Shown here: piece by piece, positions 63,394-64,000 of the stretch
How positions within the stretch are numbered: position 1 is the first letter of the stretch
Layout: the number at the start of each line of letters is the position of its first letter
NCBI GenBank assembly: GCA_001873365.1
Contig: MNYZ01000084.1
Coordinates: 1 to 64,000, forward strand
Direction: 5' to 3'
DNA: 64,000 nucleotides
Source of the DNA: Oscillatoriales cyanobacterium CG2_30_40_61
GTDB taxonomy: Bacteria > Cyanobacteriota > Cyanobacteriia > Cyanobacteriales > Microcoleaceae
Made by a program: the position numbers and the translations under genes
The notes under the pieces: model-generated
Database searches by the model: none
Told to the model about the DNA's origin: nothing
Seen by the model: only the letters and a program-made list of their open reading frames with translations

Positions 63394-64000
63394 ATGCCTC
63401 TAACAATTCTAGTTGTTGATGATGATTTAGGGACTCGCCTCTCGATTAGTGATTACTTAGACATTTCGGGCTATTCGGTGATTGCCGCAGAGAATGGTCG
63501 GGAGGCACTTCCCCTGGTGGAGCAATATCAGCCCCACCTGATCGTGACTGATATTGGTATGCCTGAGATGGATGGCTATGAACTGATCAAGCGAGTCCGC
63601 GCTCGTCCTGTCTTTCGTCTGCTTCCAGTGATTTTTTTAACCGCCCATACCAGTACCCAAGAGCGAATTCGAGGGTATCAACTCGGATGTGATAATTATT
63701 TACCTAAACCCTTTGAGTTAGAGGAGTTGGGGGTAGTTATTCGGGCTTTATTGGAGCGATCGCAATTAATTGAGTCGGAATGGCGAGTGCGTCTAGCGGA
63801 GGTGAGTGATGGGTCTGATGGGGCGTTAGATCCCGTCGCTACCCAGTTACAACCGACTTTAGAAATTAATCTCACCCAACGGGAGTATCAAGTCCTAGAA
63901 TTATTAGCTGAGGGACTCCCTAATATTGCTATTGGCGAGCACTTGCACCTGAGTCCGAGAACCGTTGAGAAATATGTTAGTAGTTTATTAAGAAAAACAG
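63394..64000 (+). CDS. Response regulator with LuxR-type HTH, partial at window edge
   Basis: The first 202 codons of a longer gene. A receiver domain starts MPLTILVVDDDLGTRLSISD, has the phospho-acceptor D53 in LIVTDIGMPEMDGYEL, then VIFLTAHTSTQERIRGYQLG and YLPKPF. A LuxR/NarL HTH follows from about residue 155 (LTQREYQVLELLAEGLPNIA, LSPRTVEKYVSSLLRK). The sequence runs off the window. It resembles cyanobacterial and plastid Ycf29-type regulators. The tandem repeats just upstream may influence its expression. Confidence 0.85.
   Translation, partial: MPLTILVVDDDLGTRLSISDYLDISGYSVIAAENGREALPLVEQYQPHLIVTDIGMPEMDGYELIKRVRARPVFRLLPVIFLTAHTSTQERIRGYQLGCDNYLPKPFELEELGVVIRALLERSQLIESEWRVRLAEVSDGSDGALDPVATQLQPTLEINLTQREYQVLELLAEGLPNIAIGEHLHLSPRTVEKYVSSLLRKT

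Overview
The window looks like a chromosome segment of a filamentous cyanobacterium of the Planktothrix/Oscillatoriales type. This is inferred from gene content and sequence style, not from a database match. Supporting signs are many GCGATCGC (HIP1) octamers, an A+T-rich composition, the alkane pair aar/ado, a phylloquinone-type men set, ndhH, clpS, gap2, a lone PCP-reductase-domain protein, several cyanobacterial DUF families, and heavy loading with short interspersed palindromes and tandem heptamers.

Layout. 1-8.5 kb: a CobE/CbiG C-terminal-type cobalamin gene, a cNMP-binding domain fused to a degenerate methylglyoxal-synthase fold, a saccharopine-dehydrogenase-like protein, a type II toxin-antitoxin pair, cbiET, a 2H phosphoesterase and DNA polymerase III delta. 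8.6-15.2 kb: a 53-aa PCP-reductase-domain protein, a CbbY-like phosphatase, aar and ado, an orphan sugar-type ABC permease, DUF3598, a SAM hydrolase and a YkvA protein. 15.7-21.4 kb: a large hybrid histidine kinase that lacks the phospho-acceptor His in its first kinase core and ends in a truncated receiver, overlapping a PAS/GAF protein with a large C-terminal region I do not recognise. 21.6-25.9 kb: helical and membrane proteins, a DHNA-CoA thioesterase, TerB and a DUF815 ATPase. 26.4-36.5 kb: menH-menC, menE, menA and menF, with a single-chain restriction-modification enzyme between menC and menE. 36.7-40.6 kb: thiL, gap2, an M50/CBS protease and a DUF1345 remnant.

41-52 kb is the most interesting part. 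A two-gene cassette (OLD/AAA_15-type ATPase plus a small PD-(D/E)XK-like nuclease) sits between rsmH and ndhH and is flanked by an imperfect 33-nt direct repeat that includes the rsmH start region. Further on, a three-gene set (TRAFAC-type GTPase, unknown protein, DUF4407 membrane protein) faces a divergent NB-ARC STAND ATPase. Both look like conflict/defence modules.

52.5-64 kb: clpS, DUF3172, an HNH protein, alr, a cation diffusion facilitator, a renalase-like oxidoreductase, a second toxin-antitoxin pair, a YaaW protein, an O-antigen-ligase-family membrane protein, a ParA-like ATPase, pgi and the 5' part of a LuxR-type response regulator cut by the window edge.

Common threads. The men genes with the thioesterase cover much of naphthoquinone synthesis; menD and menB are not in this window. 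cbiET and the CobE-like gene belong to cobalamin synthesis. aar/ado turn acyl-ACP into alkanes. Short repeats (AGAAACCGGGTTTCT palindromes, GATCCCCC blocks, elements with perfect terminal inverted repeats, TAATGGG/CCTATTC heptamers) occupy most gaps and in two places lie in frame inside genes. I saw no tRNA, rRNA, CRISPR array or complete insertion sequence.
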